Below, in pieces: positions 36,801 through 51,800 of a DNA stretch of 64,000 nucleotides. Each line of letters starts with the position of its first letter. Positions within the stretch are counted from its first letter, which is position 1. A program made the translations under genes and the position numbers. This DNA is from Hofstenia miamia (Eukaryota; Xenacoelomorpha; Acoela). The stretch is from contig SCFE01000039.1 of assembly GCA_004352715.1 (NCBI GenBank), positions 840,770-904,769 of the forward strand. The letters are read 5' to 3'. The notes below the pieces were generated by a model. The model was given only the letters and a program-made list of their open reading frames with translations, was not told the origin of the DNA and did not search any database.

Positions 36801-39800
36801 TCTTTCAATAGACAAAAATGTTTTTCCTCAAGTTGGAAAACAATCTCAATTATTATTACATATTTTTCCCAATTTATACAATTATCTAAATGAAAGATGC
36901 TACAAAACTAAAATGTTAAAGTAAAACGATTTATCAATCACCATCTCTGGTACAAATGAAATAAATATTTTTTCAATACGTTTTCTCGTTGAAATCAAGA
37001 ATACAATATTTGCAAGTAGGAAGTTTTATTTGAAACATTTCAAGATTGTTGATAACAGGTTTTGTTATTAGTGTCGTAAATTGGTTGTTAACGTTTATTG
37101 ATACACATATATACAAAACGTTTAGAAATATTTATTTTATATTATAAGAAATTGCTTACATTTTAAAATTTCATCAGTGTCTTTTATATTAATAATAAAT
37201 AAATACCGGGTATATGACTTTTCCACGTTTGTAGACTTACATTTTTTTCCGACGTTTTTCCTTTCTTTGAGTTTACATGGCCTATAACTTTTCCACCTTT
37301 GTAGACTTACATTTTTTTCAGATGTTTTTCCTTTCTCTTAGCTTAGTGCTAAATTTAGATATCTTTTCATCATAAGTATTGAACAAAATGAAAATTTCAT
37401 GACAGTATTAGTATAAACATTGAAGAACAAGAAAGAAAAACAAATATACATAAATACGACTAATCTTTGTTGTAAATTCAGATTTTATTTCCGTATTTTA
37501 AAGAATGAATGCAGTTATTTACAATTGCATATAAATATAAATTTTAAGACATTCTACAAATAAATGATTGTTAAAATACTTGCAGTTGTATAATAGTTTA
37601 TTAATTTTAAAATAAAAACTATATAATTATTGAGAAAAAATAAATATTTCAATACGTTGAATATAATCAAAGTTTAACAGGTTTACATTGTTTCACAGAA
37701 AGTACATGTGATTAAAAAATAACATATTTATTAGTATTTACATAATAAAAAATTGTTTGATTTCCCAAATAGTATTAAATGTTTGAGATGTCAACTAAAA
37801 GAACAATATCTCACAACAAATTAATGTCTCACAAGAACAAAATCTCAAAACAAGTAAATACCTCGGCTCACACAAAGTACATTAACTTAAAAAATTATTA
37901 TTTTTACTTGCTTTTCAAAATAATAAATGGTATGAATTTTCAAACGCTCATGAGATGCAGAATCCTGAGAAAATTTGATAATAACACACGTATTGTATAA
38001 ACCTTAAAGAAAAGAAATATAAAAATCGTTGCTAACATTATTCCTAACATGTTCATTTATGTATTGATCTACAAAGTGGAAAATGAAACTCCAAATTTGT
38101 AAACTAAAAACAAAACGCTTTGATAATCACAAATACATAACGCCATTTCAAAAACGAATCAATTAGATGTCATGAAACTCACAAAAATTTTTAATTACGA
38201 AAAGACTAACACATTTTTATAAAAAATACATTTACGCAAAAATGATTAAACTTATTGATTTTACAAAACACATACTCGTACACAAAATAGCATTAAGCGC
38301 TCATGAAATTGAAATAATTGTATATTTATTGTTAATGAACTTGTTATGTACACTGAATAATAGCAGTAGTATTAAATTTCATAAATTCTTGTTATTACCG
38401 ATGTTAAATTAATTATATACTTTATCATAAATAGAAACGTCGTTTGTTTCTTAATACACATTTTTAATTGATTTGTTTAAACTATTAATTGTCATGTGTT
38501 TTATACTGTGATCTATCATCTCATTTGACTTGTTTATTAATCATTAATTTAGATACTACCATGTGAAATTCATAATGTGCAAATACACATTGCGTTTGTT
38601 TCTTACAGCATTCCCTCAACAACAATGATGATAAACTAACAATAGACAAATTTAATAGTGCGATATATATGGTCATTATAAGCAAAGTGTAGAATAAATT
38701 ACATTTTTGTCTTGTCTTAAACACGTTTGTGGGTTTTACCACATACGTTTATTAAATATTAGAAATTGCGAGTTTTTGCGTAAACTAGTTTTTGGTTTTT
38801 ACCGAAAAATTAATTTGCTTTAATACCAAAATAAGGCATTACGTTTTTTAACGAGTATTATTATCTCTCTGATTCAAACATTTGTTATTAAGTTTTACCG
38901 AAAAAAAGAAGTATGTAAAAAAAACATATAAACTAAATAAATGTGATATTTCCAATGTCGTGTATGTTAATAAAAAAACAAGTATGTAAAATAAAACAAA
39001 ATATTTTTGTTTGAAAATACTTATTAGTTATGACTTTTACCGAAGAAATTTAGCAATAAAATATAATTCAAAAAACGTGAATTTCTTGCATATAGAATTT
39101 CAATGATCTTTGACAATTGTTTATGTAATATGTATAAAAAAATTGGCTACATTTTAAACAATAGACTACAAACAAATGTGTTTGCCAACAAATATAACAA
39201 AGAGAATATATTTCAATGACGGCAAAGATACACAGACGGCCAAAGTGCACAATTACATCATATCCATGTCCGCTATGGTCAAAGGTAAAAAATAGCAACT
39301 TAATGAACTCGGTTTATTACTACTGTGGCGTAGCCCGGAAAATTTTGAACCCGGGCCGACCTGATATAAAATTTGTATCAACTATTTAATACAAAGTAAT
39401 TTCATATTAATCCAACATTATTTTTTTCATGTTTTGCAACATGAAATCAAAATTCCTGAAGATAAAACACAATACTGATTATCAGAAGAACTTACTGCCA
39501 ATAACTCTGAATAGACTGATATTCTTCCAAACAAGGATTTCTGATCTACTAAAGCCATCAATAAACGTGTTTTGTGCATGGACCATGACTAGGAATGTAA
39601 TTTCATTTAAAAATAATTTCTTTCAAAATAACAGTATGCAGAATCAAATTTAAATACTTTATTTTGCATTCTAAAAATATTAAATGTTTTTTGATAAAAA
39701 AATAAGCAATACTGTATACACCCTTGCATCCGGGCTAAGAAAATCAAAAATATTTTTTAAATTTTTGCACTCGTATCATGTTTTAGCTGAATGCATTCTA

Positions 39801-42800
39801 GATCACATCGTGTTTGAACAAAAAGTTAAGTGTTGAATGTGGAATTCTTTGTTAGCCAATATTTCACAAAGACCCTGTCGCAAAAGGCCTCATGAAAAGC
39901 AATTACTTTCACGGAGATTGATTTCATCACGCGTCGCGTTAGTACTAATAATTCATAATTTTTGAGGGCTCAGCATCACCTGGCCTATTCTCTTTGTTGA
40001 TTAGAGATTAAGTGAATGCTAGGCAAATCTAGATAGCGTTTTTTAATCCAGCTCAGACTTTTCTAGATAGATATTGAGTTTGAGACGTCCGTAGCAGTTT
40101 TTAAATTAATATGCAATTTTATTATATAATAAGCCACTTCAAAATGTGGATATTTGTATTCTCTTTAAATATTTATAGTTTTAAATAATTTTTGTAAAAA
40201 TCTCTAGTGGGGCCGGCCCCTAAAGAGGCTATGTCACTGTATGGTTGTCCATGTTTTTATTTTCAAGTTCTACTAATAAATATATAGGTAGCCCATATAT
40301 TGAACGCACTAAGTCAATTCGTTGTGTTTAGAAATTTTCAGACACGATGGAAATATACATGTGTATTATTGGTCTTATTTGTTAAAAATTTTAATTAGAT
40401 GTTGCTAACCTGTCGAATACTTTGAAATACATGCTAAAAGAAATACTCATGCTTTTGAAACAATTTCAATGAACTCTGTTTTTAGTCCCAAAGGTAATAT
40501 TTTTTGAATGTACAGTACTGGAAAAAAGAATTCAGCCACCCATGATTTGTCATAAATATTTCTAATAAATGGACGCCAAGAATGTCATAGTTATTTTTTA
40601 AGTGAGACTATTATAATTATCACTGTTTACTTTAAATCTCAACGAGAAATGCTACAATGCTTGTAGTTAGCTAATCTTTTCTTAGAAAACTGCATTCGGC
40701 CACTTTAGACCAAATCAGAGAATCTGTAAAAATTTCATTGGTTGAGCTTTTTTCAGTCTATATACATTTAAAATATCTAATAACAGTCTTTCTTCGCCAT
40801 ATACGATGCCTGGTTACGTACCTATTGCCATCCGCGAGTTGATTATCTCCAAACATTTGGAAGGGATGAGTCAACGTAGTATAGCGACCTCAAAGTACTG
40901 TCGGGGATATCATCAGACGTTTCACTTCTGAAAACATCATTGCCCCAAGCCAAAGTCCGCAAGACCAAAGAAGACCTCCAAACCTCCCAATCAGCTCTTA
41001 TGTGCCTTTCAAAGCGAAATCCGAAGAAGACTTTTGAAGAATTTCACAAGGAATGGGCTGATGGTCACCTTGTGACAGCAAGAACTGTGCGAAACATCCT
41101 GAAGAAGTACTCAGTTGGCACTTTTGTGGCACCCAGAATGCCATTCATAACCTCAAAGCAAAGATTACGCCGGGTGATTATTGCCTCGACTTAATTGGGG
41201 GACCATGAATTATGGTAGGAAGTCTGTAATGGTATGGGGTGCAATATGGAATTGTGGCTTTCGCAAGATTGTTCACATCACTGGTACTCTCCTAAGCTCT
41301 TAATACGCTAGGATTCTAGAAAAAGAACTTTTGCACTTATATGTGATCAATATATCAACAGGATGGTGCTCCATGTCATATCTCAAAAGAAACGACAACT
41401 TTACTCCACAATAACGGATTTGCTATCCTTGCTGACTGGCCTGGCCAATCTCCAGACCTTAACATTATCGAAAATATGTGAAAAGAGGTCAAATATCGGA
41501 TTGGACAGCATGCTCTTCACACTGAAGAAGAGCTGTGCAAAAAAGAAAAAATATTTTGCAATTCCCAACAGCTTTATTGAAAAACATTTTGCTGATCGCC
41601 TTGAAGGTGTTATTCGCTCAAAGGGGCACCCTACCAAATATTACAAGAGACAATTTTGTTGCTAAGTGCTTGTATTGCACTTATTTTGAACTTACTTTTT
41701 TCGGATTTGCTCATTTGTTCAAATTTTTTCAGGTGGCGGAATACATTTTTCCAATACAAATTTTGATTAAAATTAATATCCAATTGTTATTCTACATATT
41801 TACGGTATTAGACATACAAATTTTCCTTTCTTAATCAAAGTAACTCTTGGTTATAATTTTAAGCACACTATCCAATATATGTTCATTATTTATTCAAAAT
41901 AGCAAGGTGGTCGAATGCATATTTCTAGTACTGTATGTCGAAAATTCTACTATTGCATATGTATAAATACATCGCGACCTTGCGAGATAGGATACTTCAG
42001 GTTCCGGTGTGTAGAATTTCCTGTTACTTAGAGCTCGCATGGACAATGATTTTTCTTAACTGAACGTTCAAGATTAGGCATTCATGTGTCATATACTGAA
42101 GCAGTGGAGAAAAGGTCATTTTGAGAATGTTTTCTTAGAGAATTAATATTTGAGTGGCTTGCACGTTATTGTTTGCTGACTTCTTCGAGTTAACTGACAT
42201 TTAAATATCTAGTCAATCACTGTCATTTATTTCTCTCTATTTTATCTCCTACTTGCATTACAATTCATTTAATTTTAATGTAACTATTGATGAATTTAAT
42301 GGAATCATGTTGTCAAAAATTATTCTAAGCCCAGTACAAAGCGCATTTTAAAATTGTATACACTTACGCTATATGTTCGTAAATAAATTTGTTAGAAGTA
42401 TTTGTCCAAGCAACGGGGTTGTTTTTAAGGGTTTGATGCGCTGTTGCCTGGGCCGTGTCATTGATAACATGCATGATACTGTCCATCCCGTCAACTTTCT
42501 CTGAGCATTAAAAATGTAATTACTGTTAAGCAATAATTCATAATTATAGTAATTACTTCATTTCTATTCTAAGATTTTCCACAAAAATCTAGAATGTCTT
42601 TCTAAACGGTACCCCATTTGTCATATTGTTTGCCTAATAATTGCTTGCTTCAAACCACTTTTTGAGCCGCCCACACATTTTATAACCTATTTTTTAGAAT
42701 TTAGTAACTCTTTTTAGCAAACATATCTTACTTTGTTTAGCTGTTGCAAGTACCTGCAATTTATTCTTTATGAGGAGACAGGAATTGTCAACTGGTATAG

Positions 42801-45800
42801 AAATCTATGATTCTAACAAGAATGTCATTGGAACTTCGAAAGCCGCTGCTCGCAAAGTCAGTGTTTTCTTATTTTTCATGAAACAAAATCTGTGGTTTTC
42901 ATGTTTCAAGTTGCAATCCTCGAATTTTTTTGATAATTTTTGTTATTCTATAAAAATGAAATTATTTTGCGAAAGTATATTTTATTGATTGAACCTACTG
43001 CAGTTTGCTCCATTGCTATGGCTTTAATTTATTATACAGGGTGATCAAAAAATTACTGTAATACGATAGGGTATTTATTTATAGGAGTAATGAATAACAG
43101 ATCCTAATTCTGTACAGCAAATCATTTTTGAAGATCTTGGAATTTTTCTCCTTCAAATTTGGCTAATTTTTCAAGTTTTCTCATGTTATTGGAAATTTTC
43201 ATTAATTGTTCTTCAGAAGCATTCTCACTAGGCATATTTAGGCTATCAAGGAAACTGCTATAACCCGTGCATTTTTACCACTGCCAGTCTTTCTAATACC
43301 TTCTGTTGCCATGATGTATGTTGATAAAACATTATTCATTAAAAAATTTCCAAGAATGTCAGCACCAATCAATGCTCTAGTTTGCATTGCAACTTTTGGG
43401 GTCTTCCTGCCAATTAGTTTAGCCATGTTTCCTCAAGAATCATCTGTAAGTATTGGTTTAGTTAATCAATTATATGAATGAAATTATATATCGTATATCG
43501 CTTTTGACAGAGTTTGATGTTTATTATGCAAATATATACAGAATGCGGCAAATAAATTGGCAAACTTTATATTAACATATCCAGTTAGGCACCACTGGTG
43601 ATTGCAATTTTAGATTTCTAATGTTTTCTTAATTCAAAATATTTGCTTACAAGTTTTAGTTTAGACAGAATAAAGACGTGTTTATTAAATTCATTGGGAT
43701 ATACTGATGTCACATTTTGGTAGATATCATTTCCAGTAGTTATGTGAAATCTAAGAAGTTTTATTAATGGTTGTTCAGGGAGGCATCCCATAAAAGACTC
43801 TGCGTTTTGCATATCAAAAGAAACTTGAATCTCGTAATTTTGACTTTTTAACAAAACTTGGAAAAAACGCTGAAATCCTGTATTGAATATTAAAAGCATG
43901 CAGTGCCTGTGTCCAATTAAGTACATATTGTAATGAACATTTAATTTCACACTTGGAATTTGGAATTTACTACACAGAAAGTTTATAAGCGTAGTTTAGT
44001 AACGCATAGCAACGCATGACGTCGGAATTTTTGCACGTCATAAGCAAATTTTGGGGGTTTAGGTGCAATTGTCACCCATTCTAACAATAATTTGAGATGG
44101 CATTCTTTAAATTTGGAAACAACGTAGCCATACTGCATTCACAGGAAAAAATTGGAATATGGTTGATGGATTCATTTTTGAGATAGCAATTTTTTCCCGA
44201 TGTCTGAATAGAGGTATTTAGATTGAAGTGTGCTGCCGCGGCTTACGGTTTTGTAGCATGAGCATTTGAATGTTAAGGGACGGACCAAATTGTCAAAGGC
44301 AAACAAAATCAATAATAGTTAATTTCAATTTACGAATGAATTCAGAGGAACACGTCAGAGGCACCATCATCTTCGCGCCGGACGTAGTGCAAAAGAGATT
44401 GCTGATTTCAATTCCATTCCGTTGCGAACTGTGTACAACACCAAACAAAGATATGCTCGACAGAATCACAGTTGATTTTTTTCTAAGATGAGAAGAATTT
44501 TGATCTGGATCAGAAGGTGAATCGACAAAATAATTGATGACTGCTCAGATCCATCAGAAGTACCGGTTGTTATGAGAAGAAAGTTTCCAGCATCTTCTGT
44601 GGTGCTTGTTGTCATTTCAAAGGAAGGTGTGATGTCGACACACTTGTAGGAAAAAAAACAGCACCTCAATGAGGAACTTACATGAATGTGCTGAAAACTG
44701 TTAGGTGCCATGAATTGTGCAGATTGCTGGTGGGAGACATTTCATCTTCCAACAGGATGAAAGAGCTCCATCCCACACAGCTATCAGCACTCAAGTTTGG
44801 TTTCAGGATAATGTGTCTGGGTTTTGGGAAAAGAATGTGTGTTTGGCCACCAAGTTCACCAGATTGCAACAAGCTTGATTACTTTTTGGGGCGTTTATGA
44901 GATCAAATGAATAAAATTGTCATTAAGAGTGCGAGTCTTTCATGTTGAAGATCTCGGAAATGTGTACTAATCTTGAAAGAGATGCTGCAAAAACTTATGA
45001 GAGATTTCGTCATTGTCTAGAAGGCGTGATAGAAAATGAAGGTAGTTTTAATAAAATCACGCTAATAAACATATTTATGAAATTGGTTCACATTTTGTCA
45101 TCACCGTTGCATTACATTTTTTGTTGTGATTGTTTTTGTTACTGTAAATTTTGTTGATTTATCGCACGTGCCCTGTAAATAGTTAAGCACTTATGAAATG
45201 TGTATGCGATCATAGACAAATTAGTCAATTATGCTTACCTACCTAAAAATTGTAAGCCTTAACAGCAGCAGTGGCAGGTTGATCGCACATAGCATTTTTT
45301 ACCAATTATTAAGACGAAACAAGCCTGACTTCAAACCCACTCAAAAATTTTCAAGCAAGACCATATTTTGACTGTACTAGACTACAGGCCGGGGGATATT
45401 TCTCACTGATGTTGCAAATGACCATACTCGTTTTGATGATGTCAATCAACTGATGGCAACACCCATTTAAAATGCTCTGACAATGATACAAAAATTTTGC
45501 CAGAGTTTGATTACACCTCCTTTGCGCACATTAGTTGATATGCAGTTTGAAAAGTTTGACCATACTTTATAACGAACTGTGCTATTTTGTACTTCCACGC
45601 TAAGATAACATAAATATAATTAAGCAACCAAATATCGTTTGCACAGAAAAGGATAATGAAAACAGCATGCAATCATTTTCTGATTTTCTTCATATAGTAG
45701 TGATTGCACATTTTAGGAATTCTTTGAAAACTTAAAATATTTATCCAGGAACTTCTGTACCAACTTAAGGGACCTATAATTTGAACCATAGTTTAGTTAA

Positions 45801-48800
45801 TTTTACTTAGAAGGAATTGATTCTTATTTAGAGACTGAGAATGGTAGTGAAACATTGTCGCTTTGAAAATTAGGACCAAGAATAGAATATTTTTTCTCGT
45901 ATTTCAAAGTGATAGACCCTATCTTATCTTCAGTACATATGTGGTTTATCAAACCTATATGAAGCAGTAGGTAATCCGACAAAAAACTAGAATTTACATT
46001 AGGTTACATAGGATCATTTTTGGTCTTCAGTTCGAGAATTCCTTATAAAAAACTTGTCTGTTTTCTCTACTTTAAAATGTTCATTAACCACATTTCAATT
46101 TTATAAATAAGATTGCCATCATTTAGAACTTTAGCTGTCATTGATTAAAAGCTTTGGTAATGATAATATAGAAGCGTACGCTATGCGCATAATCCTTATT
46201 TAATGATAAAATAATAAACTTCTGCTGAATAAACACCAAAAAATCAGTCGTATTGAGGTGTCTTCACTAAGCAAATTGCATAGGAGAGAGGAATTTCTAA
46301 ATTATAGGCGATATATACAAAACTATTTAATTAAATCTGTTGAGAATGTCTATAATTGTCAGGTCACATCGCTCATTATATTAAGAAGGGCATTCTACTT
46401 TAGAAATAGGAATATATTGTCTTTTATGCACATAAAGGAAATAATTAGGCTCTAAGAATTAAGTTCCAAGTGTGATGAATAACAAAAGAGACGTAGCAGT
46501 GGTAATTCTTGTTAATTCAGTAAGTAATGTTGTCTGTACCTAGGGCTGTACAGGTGGTACTGCGGAGAATCCAATCAATCTCGATGTATTTATTAGCTTC
46601 TATATTCTCAACTACATTGACAATATTGGAATGCATTTAAAGAAATCTATTGAAAATATTGTCATTAGGTATCCATCATTCATGATAAGCAGTGATGCCA
46701 TTTCTATCACCATGGCAGCCTTTAATTTTTCCTTACTTATGCATTTAGCCATTTTTTTCTGATATTAATGCAACCTACTACTTTCTTTCATATTTTCATT
46801 GACAACAAACAGAATTTCAAATTTGTTGATCTTGATTTCTACCATATACCAGAGTTGTAAACAATGGCTCTTTCAGATGTCTTTATTAGTTCGTTAGATA
46901 TAAGCGCTAAAAGAATTTAACGGCAGTTCAAGGTCACAATTTATTTACAAACTACCTTTTATGTACAGTGAGCAAGCCTTTATAAAATACGATGGAATTT
47001 TTATTTATATATTATCATGCTGTGCTGTGTCCCGCCATTAAAAATGATCCGCGGTGACTGCATGTGGAAATTAGCAGCCTTGAGGCCAGGCTCTATTTCC
47101 TTACATTGAGAGGGAAATTGCATATTTTAAAGAGGTTTAAATTTGTATACAATAGCAATTTTAAAGATCACTAAGGTTATATTTTAAGCAAAATTAAAAA
47201 ATTTATTACTATTGTGTGCTGTAAAGTGGATGTAGGTTTGATAAAAAGTAAAAGTATGGTTTTACCAAATTGGAGTTTTAGAGACTATTCGAAAACAAGA
47301 AACAGCCGAATAAATTTGGGGTGTAAATTAGCTATAAATATGTTCAAAGAAAATATTTATGTAAGTTAATTTGCTGATACCTAAATATAATTAGTCATTT
47401 AATTAGTAAAAACAATACCTTTGTAGCTATTGAAGGAAGAGTTTCTCCCATTGCCTTATGAATAGTTGTACAATAGAAATTTTTATGGGTATTGTAACCG
47501 TCTATACTATGTTGAGTGAATCTTTTGTGGATATCCTGCTTGAAGCATTTTTTGCTTTTTGAATCCTTTCTTCAAATACTCTACATCAGTAGCATTAGAA
47601 TCTGGGAAGTCATGCACCCCAGCAGGAACTATTCAAACAGATATTCTTTCTTCTATATTGGCTGGAATAGAATTCAGTATGCAAAGTTGGCCTTGATAAA
47701 ACCTGGGATGTTCATTGCATTTGGTAAATTTGCATAAAGCACAAAAGCTTTTCAGGCTCCCTCTCTAATTTATTTAGAATATTAATTTTCTGAATTGAGA
47801 CCCATTGTGCCCCAACTCTATGCGCATCATTTGCAACTGCAAGAAAGTAATGTATATTCCTATTCAAAAATTCAAAAAATTGTTTTTTTGTCTCTTCATT
47901 CTCTACATCTCTTTTGCTAAATACTCTTACTGCTTCAGGTGGCACATTATTAAATTAACCAACAAAAGTGCACTCATTTCTAATAATTTGCAATAGCTTC
48001 ATCTACAGCTATATTAGTCATTGGACGCAATTCCAAATAGGTATGCCAGATGGTGGTGGCAACTGCAATCAATCTCCATTAGCAATAATCAAAATTCCAC
48101 CAAATGGAATACTACAGCTTCTCAAATTTCTCAACACTATGTCAATTGCATTCCATGTTTCTATAGAAATCATACCAATCTCTTCAAAGCATAAAATGTC
48201 CAATGTCTTAATCAAGCACAATTTCTCTTAGTCCTTTTCAAGTCTTGTGATACTTACTGCTGCCATTCTTTCTCCTACAGCAGGATAGTTCTGCAAAACA
48301 GGAAACCTAAATAGATTAAAATATAAATGTCGCCATGTCTTGCTGCATGCTCACTAGCCAAAGCTGTTACTACAATATTAGCACCTTGTGACAACTCATA
48401 CAGCAACAAAGCACTGCAGATATGGCTCCTCCCAGTTCCTGGAGGTCCAATAATTATCTAAATATATGTCAAATATATACTTATTTAAATTTATTTTACC
48501 TGAAATGGAGTAAAATTTATGGAACCATTAAGTATACATCTATTGCTTCTCTGATGCTATTATAAACCATTAGTTGTTTTTGAAAAGATTCTTCACTTTG
48601 TATATCTGATGCTGTAAGATAAAGTTCCCACAATAAAGGTTCTTCCTTTGAAGAATTCATCAAAGATTCTTCAGATGGGGAAATCCCATTAAAGTTTTTT
48701 TTAATGAAACAACCAAGTCTCTTTTTTAATGATAAAAAAATTTTTTGAGATTTTTTGAAAGCTTCAAGCTGAATAATATTTGAGAAAACAGATGGAGAGT

Positions 48801-51800
48801 CTAGAAATGCTATTTCACCATTTTTTATCATTTGTTGTATTAAACACCAAGCTTCAATAAGATGTCGATCTTCACTTCTCATGCCACCAGGATGGTGAAT
48901 TAGGTTGTTTAAATAATATTTTTTTAGAAGTGAAATGCCATCTTGCAAATTTGGGTAAGAGTTTGGCACATTTCAAAGACTTAAGAATTGATTTATTGCT
49001 AAAAATATCATATTCTGTTGAAAAATGGCTTTGAGATAAGATTAAATGAGTAAAAAATGTTACTGGATTATAGGGTTTTATAAAAGGAAAAACCACTATG
49101 ACGTTTCATTTGTGTTTAACATTTACAAATTTTTCATCTTGGTTAATGATATCTTCAATATAGGTAATTATATTTTGCACAATGAGATCATTTTCATTAT
49201 GTTTAGAAATGTAAGTTTCACGTTGTAGTAGAAATTCCAAAACAGCAGAAGGTCTCAATATTATAACTTTTTTAAGCCCATCAATCCACAAAGGACCATT
49301 GAAATTTTCACTAAATTCCTCCCTTACAAACCAGAAAAAATATGTTTTTACACTAGTGATATGTTGAAGTGGTTTAGGTCTTAATGAAAAAAGGCAAATA
49401 CTATCAGGGTTAAGGGGCACCAGACATAGTTCATTTAACATTTGCATTTGATCTTCACTGAAACGCTTTAGTAATGGCGAGAGCACGTTCTCTTCATTTG
49501 TAATTGCTTTGGATTTTCTACAATAAAAACCAACTTTAAATGCCTTAGGTTTAGTTTGAATGTGGACAAATTCAAAAGTTGTTCTAATGTATCTGTTACC
49601 AAGCAAAAAAATAGATTTCTGGAAGAGATATAAGTCTGCATTTCTCTTCAGATTTGGCTTCTTTTGCCAAACGTGCTCTCACTGCAGCAAGCTTTTCATG
49701 CTGTACAGGTTATACTTCCAAATTTAATTCACTTATGCTTCTTGCAGCCTTAATACACACTTGACTCTTCTCTTTTAAAGTTAAATAACTTGCCATATAT
49801 GAAGATGGCATTGCCAAGTCCATCGCTAGGACATTGTAATTTGAGTTTGTAATTGATGCTAGTCTTAAAACTGTTGGAATCACTTGTTCATTTGGACTTG
49901 CAGGATATAGCCATCTTCCACGCAAATGATTTTTGCATGCTAAGAAGCATCTATGGAAGTCATTGTCATTGATAGCTAGATGCATTTTCAACCGAAGTTC
50001 CCACACTTCTTTGTGATATTGTGGTATCTCTAAGAATGTTGGAACTGGAATATTAGTTGGGTACCTGCGTACTCTACAAATAGGTTCCTTGCTATTGTCA
50101 ACTATTTTTTGGCACAAATACTGTGAATTTTCACAAGAATGTGATTGCTGAGCTTTTATGCTGTAATATTTTTGCCAAAACAATTAATCATTATCAAATG
50201 TTGTTAAACCAAAAATTTCTCTGAGATCTTTTGGGAAATCAGTTGTGGAACATAAAATTAAGTGAGCAAGTTCAGTAGGGGTTTCTTTGGAAAATAAAAT
50301 GAGATGAAAATTCCAAGCTTAGGTTGGAATTCGAAAGTTCCCCAATAGTCAATTATAGTTCCAATGATATTTGAATTTAGAATATATTCTAGTAATCCAT
50401 CTATGCACTTGACCCGGCATCTCAACATTAAAGATAACTTATCATATATTAAAGCTAATTGAAGCTCTTAAATATTCCACTAAAGGCCTTTTAAGAAAAT
50501 CCAAGCCTTTTTGTAGGCAATGATCTAAATTTGCAGTTAAATGACTTACTCCTTTATGTTTCCTTTGGTTGCAGGTTAATATTACAAAAAGGGTTGGCCT
50601 TCTTTCTCTAATAGCTGCAGATACATCAGTAACTTCATTAATTATTTCTTTTTGAACAAAACTACTTTGTAACTCACATAATCCTCTTTGTAAAACTCTC
50701 CTGCTATCATTATGATTAAGCCTTATATTTGTAAAAATGTCAAACCCAAGACTTGCATATATCTGACTAGTGCTTGTTTGCAAACAATGATTTGCAAGTT
50801 GAACCCAAATGATTTCCATCAAAGGTGCAAAGTTATGAACTCTTAGGAATCTGTCATTGTTCAACAATGGAGTGACTATTGAACCAGGATAAGAGCCTGT
50901 TGAGGATTCAAAATAAAATGTGCTTGGATCACACATGGCTGGCAATGAGTTCAATTGCACAAATTTGCCATTGGTTGATGCAAGACACTGCAGAAATCTT
51001 TTTGTTGCAATTTGTGCATATGAGGATCTACATCTCCTTTTCAAAACTTGGGCATCACTTGACAGTATGAGATGCATCGGATGATTTTCAAGGACATAAC
51101 TTGGTATATTACTTGCATCTATTCCATCAATGTATTAAATTTGTGTGTCAAATGAATCCAAATAATATCCTCCAGTTGTCAAAAAGTCTTCAATATCCAA
51201 ATCAGTTTCAGTATCGGAATCTTCACTATGATCCAAGAGTGCTTCATTAAAATCCTCATCAGATGGATGTAATCCAATTCTTTCCACATTCTGTTGTGTT
51301 AAATGAAATTTACATGCACAAGTTCCACATTCTGAAATGGGGCACGTCCATCTTGCTTTATTTGTGCAGATTTCACCACTCAAACTTACATTGCATTTCC
51401 TTTGGGAATTTTTAGCATCCTTACATAGCAGCACATAATGACAAAAGTATTTATTTTAATCTGAGAGATATGACATGTAGTCCAACAGCATATTGGTATC
51501 AATTTGCTGATATAAAGCTATTTGCCAATTGGAATGAATATGTGAATATTCATTAAATTCAGGTATCATTTCAATGAAGTTTGATGTGAATTTCCACCAT
51601 TTGCATTGTGGATTGCCATGTCTTACACACATATAATCCATGCATACTAAGCCTCTTAACTCAAATTTGTTTGAACAGCATTCAATTTCTTGAGGAATTG
51701 CAAAAGATTGGGATCTCTTCTTGCTTCACCTCTATAAATTTGTGTTTTTGGCACGCACGCACTTCCCTCATGAAAGGTTCTGTTAGTAAAATCATCATTG

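Noticed and set aside
43238-43426. 62-codon - strand frame
   Set aside because: It is the antisense shadow of the SFXN5 exon at 43242-43445, which matches the family on the + strand.
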